Positions 61,569 to 64,000 of a stretch of DNA of 64,000 bases are shown in pieces. The DNA is from Paenalkalicoccus suaedae (GTDB lineage Bacteria > Bacillota > Bacilli > Bacillales > Salisediminibacteriaceae). The position numbers and the translations under genes were made by a program. Within the stretch, counting starts at the first letter, position 1; every line of letters begins with the position of its first letter. The notes under the pieces are model-generated. The model saw only the letters and a program-made list of their open reading frames with translations. It made no database searches and was not told the origin of the DNA. Where the stretch lies: assembly GCF_006965545.2 (NCBI RefSeq), contig NZ_CP041372.2, positions 3,286,001-3,350,000 of the forward strand. The letters are read 5' to 3'.

Positions 61569-64000
61569 TTACCAGATTAAGTTGTACAGCATTTGGGCGC
61601 TTTCGGCGCGGTTGGCATGGCCTCGTGGTGCGAAGCTGCCGTTGCCGCGTCCTTGGACGAGGCCGGCTGCTTGGGCGGCTGCGACGTAGTCGCGTGCCCA
61701 GGTGCTGACGGCGTTACCGTCTGCAAAGTCCAACGCCGCGGACGAGTCTACCTCGCCGCCAACGTGCGCGTATGCTCGCACGATGATGGCTGTCATCTGC
61801 TCACGCGTAATCACGTCGTTTGGCGCAAACTGTGATGCTGTATGTCCTGTTACGATGCCTGCGTCTACTGCCGCTGCAAGCTCACTCGCGTACCACGCGT
61901 TTTGAGGAACGTCCGTAAACGAGACCTCTGTCGTGGTTGAGCCCAGAGAAAGAGCTCTTGCGACCATCGCCGTAAACTCGGCGCGCGTGACGTCACGGCG
62001 CGGTGCGAACGTGTTGTTCTCGTAGCCGTTGATCACGTGGCGCGCGGAGAGGCGCTTGATCGTGTCGTGTGCCCAATAGTCGCTCGGCACGTCGCTGTAG
62101 CTCTTATCGTAGCTGAGCACCGCATACGTGCTGAAGCTTGTGAGCTGTGTCGTGATCATGCCGTTTGCGACGCGGCCGCCAACGTAGGTGATCGTGCCGT
62201 CATCGTTGATGCGATAGATGCCGAGTAGGTTCGGATCGGCGTTATCTGCGATGCGAAGGCTAAGTTGCACGGGCTCGTCGAAGTTGCTGAGCACTCGCTT
62301 TTCGCCGTCTGCAGTTACGACGGAGAGGGTGAACGTGTACATCTCACCTGCTGCGGATGCAGCGTTATCTCCGATCGTTCTGTCTGACGGATCGACCGCT
62401 TCAAACTCGATCGAGATTTGTGCGGATTCGTCGCCTTGTGCTAGCGCTTTGAGTGCTGCGAGAACTGCTCCTGGAAGCTCGAGTGTCATCTCCTGACTCT
62501 CTACTCTCACACGATTATTACGATTAATCGCCTGTGCGTTTGCTGGTAATAATACCTGCTTATCACCGCGTCCGACTGTAACAGGGATTTTACCCTCTGC
62601 GTCCACCTGCGGATCGTTTACGATGATTGGCTGACCAGGTGTCACCGGCTCTTCTGGATCTACCGGATCGACTGGGTCAACAGGATCTACCGGGTTTACC
62701 GGAGGCGTCGTGCCGCCGTTACCGCTTTGACCAGGCGTCTTAATGACTACCGCCGTCAGTGGCTCGATCTCGATTTGCGTCGCGTTTAGCGTAAAGCCGG
62801 TTGGGTTCGCGATGCGCGTTGTGCCCGCCTGCTTGCCATCCACTAGTACGTCGCCACGACGCAGGTTGACTCCTGTTGATACTGTGCGTTTCTCATCATC
62901 CGCGTTCACAAACACGTGATACGTCGCGCCTTTTGAATCCTTTGCGCGGTAGCCGATCACGAGATCCGTGTCGTTAATTTCTGGAGCGTCAATGAGAGAA
63001 ACGTTGTCCGCGATCTCCTCCATCGTGCCACGCGTGAAGGCATCTGTGGAGCGACGAAGCTCAATTAATCCCTTCGTGTAAGCACGTGTTGTCGTGTTGA
63101 TTGGGAATGCTTCTTTATCCGTCGCGCGCTCCCAGTCAATACGGTTAATGATGTCCGAAGAGTCATACGAATCATGGATAAAGTACGGATACGTAAACGG
63201 CTCGCCTGTCGCATCTTCCATGTACGTAGACTTATACGGCTCTTCCCCTTCTGGAACTTCACGATCAAAATCTGGATGACGGAACTGCTTCATACGTCCA
63301 AACTCTTGACCAGCGTGTAAAAACGCGGTTCCTTGTGCGGTTAACACCATCGTGTTTCCTAAACGAATGCGCTTATGGATTTCCTCCTGATGGAACTCAG
63401 GGTCCTTTTTAATCGACTGCGCGATAACGTCGTGAAGCGTTAAGTTATCGTGGGCTGCGATATATGGAACAACGTCGCCTGGATTCGTCGCCTTAAAGTT
63501 GCCTGGATTTGCCGTCAGGTTATTATAGATCGTTTGAATGTTACGAGCGCCGTTTGTGAGGAAACGAGGCTGACCCTCACTACCAAAACCAGACTTAAGC
63601 TCGTTACGGAATTCGTCAGAGAAGGATCCAACGCTTTCTGTATCCTGCATCCACTGCTGGTCAGCTGGTTGTACGTCCGGATCGTTTTCGTCCCCAGCAT
63701 ACGTGACCCAGCCTTCTCCGATCATAACGATATTTGGATTTAACGCCTTCGCTTCGTTATACGCAAGCTGAATCGACTTTGCGTCGTGGTCTCCCATCAT
63801 ATCAAAACGGAAGCCGTCCACTTTAAACTCGTCGACCCAATACGTAATGGAATCTACTAAAATACGTCGTGCCATGTCGTGTGTTGTGCCAAGACGTCCA
63901 CCGCCAAAGCTTGTGCGTGGTGTGCCATCAGCGTTCATAAAGTGATAATAGTTTGGCTCTAGGTCTTCAAAAATGTGCACGCGTGCCGTGTGGTTGTAAA
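61569..64000 (-). CDS. Type I pullulanase with C-terminal SLH repeats (5' end outside window)
   Basis: The frame runs open to the edge; before a GTG at 63980 it reads YNHTARVHIFEDLEP, so 63980 is not the start. GH13 motifs: YNHT (region I), 'DGFRFDMMGDHD' with the nucleophile Asp, 'MIGEGW' with the acid/base Glu and 'IAAHDNLTLHD' (region IV). Then a beta-sandwich-type C-terminal region, a (PVD)n Pro/Asp linker near residues 428-445 of the fragment, an unrecognised domain and three SLH repeats in the last 170 residues. It hydrolyses alpha-1,6 bonds in pullulan/amylopectin at the surface. Confidence 0.93.
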   Translation of the reverse strand, partial: YNHTARVHIFEDLEPNYYHFMNADGTPRTSFGGGRLGTTHDMARRILVDSITYWVDEFKVDGFRFDMMGDHDAKSIQLAYNEAKALNPNIVMIGEGWVTYAGDENDPDVQPADQQWMQDTESVGSFSDEFRNELKSGFGSEGQPRFLTNGARNIQTIYNNLTANPGNFKATNPGDVVPYIAAHDNLTLHDVIAQSIKKDPEFHQEEIHKRIRLGNTMVLTAQGTAFLHAGQEFGRMKQFRHPDFDREVPEGEEPYKSTYMEDATGEPFTYPYFIHDSYDSSDIINRIDWERATDKEAFPINTTTRAYTKGLIELRRSTDAFTRGTMEEIADNVSLIDAPEINDTDLVIGYRAKDSKGATYHVFVNADDEKRTVSTGVNLRRGDVLVDGKQAGTTRIANPTGFTLNATQIEIEPLTAVVIKTPGQSGNGGTTPPVNPVDPVDPVDPVDPEEPVTPGQPIIVNDPQVDAEGKIPVTVGRGDKQVLLPANAQAINRNNRVRVESQEMTLELPGAVLAALKALAQGDESAQISIEFEAVDPSDRTIGDNAASAAGEMYTFTLSVVTADGEKRVLSNFDEPVQLSLRIADNADPNLLGIYRINDDGTITYVGGRVANGMITTQLTSFSTYAVLSYDKSYSDVPSDYWAHDTIKRLSARHVINGYENNTFAPRRDVTRAEFTAMVARALSLGSTTTEVSFTDVPQNAWYASELAAAVDAGIVTGHTASQFAPNDVITREQMTAIIVRAYAHVGGEVDSSAALDFADGNAVSTWARDYVAAAQAAGLVQGRGNGSFAPRGHANRAESAQMLYNLIW

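Overview
The window is low-to-medium GC, almost all genes lie on the minus strand, ribosome binding sites are strong AGGAGG types, and terminators, the eps-like operon and the DUF2812 genes are Bacillus-like. Five proteins carry SLH (S-layer homology) repeats, there is an S-layer-anchored pullulanase and a giant LPxTG adhesin with its sortase. Together these point to a Bacillaceae member with an S-layer/cell-wall polysaccharide surface, perhaps an alkaliphile or halotolerant soil relative. The genus is inference; no rRNA gene is present.

Layout. 1-1250: end of an IS3-type insertion sequence abutting a truncated gene. 1651-4298: a tightly coupled RelA/SpoT-fold protein plus DGQHR-domain protein, a candidate defence or stress module. 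4733-8548: an SLH protein, a frameshifted EamA exporter, a flavodoxin-fold reductase and its divergent LysR regulator. 8759-15355: an accessory stretch of mostly unrecognised genes (a zinc-finger/HNH-like protein, a HEPN-like protein, a coiled-coil protein, an SLH protein). It is punctuated by decayed copies of the ends of the ugd-epimerase pair that survives intact at 15545-17927. 18117-39049: a large exopolysaccharide locus. In order of transcription (minus strand) it has SLH proteins, an exported protein, Wzz, BY-kinase, PHP phosphatase, a candidate EAR antitermination RNA followed by a terminator, an EpsC/PglF-like dehydratase, GalU, EpsN-like aminotransferase, EpsL-like sugar transferase, EpsM-like acetyltransferase, three GT4 glycosyltransferases, a Wzy-like polymerase, a Wzx-like flippase and an asparagine-synthase-like enzyme. 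The enzymes fit a repeat unit that starts with N,N'-diacetylbacillosamine and includes uronic acids. 39953-46722: sortase and its 2016-residue LPQTG adhesin. 47618-52880: a tandem duplication of a DUF2812 gene, a polytopic membrane protein gene and a structured repeat. 53106-58390: a D-threonate/D-erythronate-type catabolic operon (permease, four-carbon acid sugar kinase, PdxA2) with a cre-like site and a PrpR-like regulator. 58536-64000: a NERD protein, a complete IS256-family element with an 8-bp target duplication, a 21-bp minisatellite, and the 3' part of a pullulanase-SLH gene.

The most unusual signals are non-coding. One is a family of four roughly 170-nt nested-stem elements whose central hairpin keeps its pairing while its sequence changes; three copies end in their own terminator. 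Another is a set of minisatellites with a 21-bp period. The third is the scarred, repeatedly deleted copies of the ugd-epimerase boundary. The RelA/SpoT-DGQHR pair is the best candidate for an undescribed protein system.
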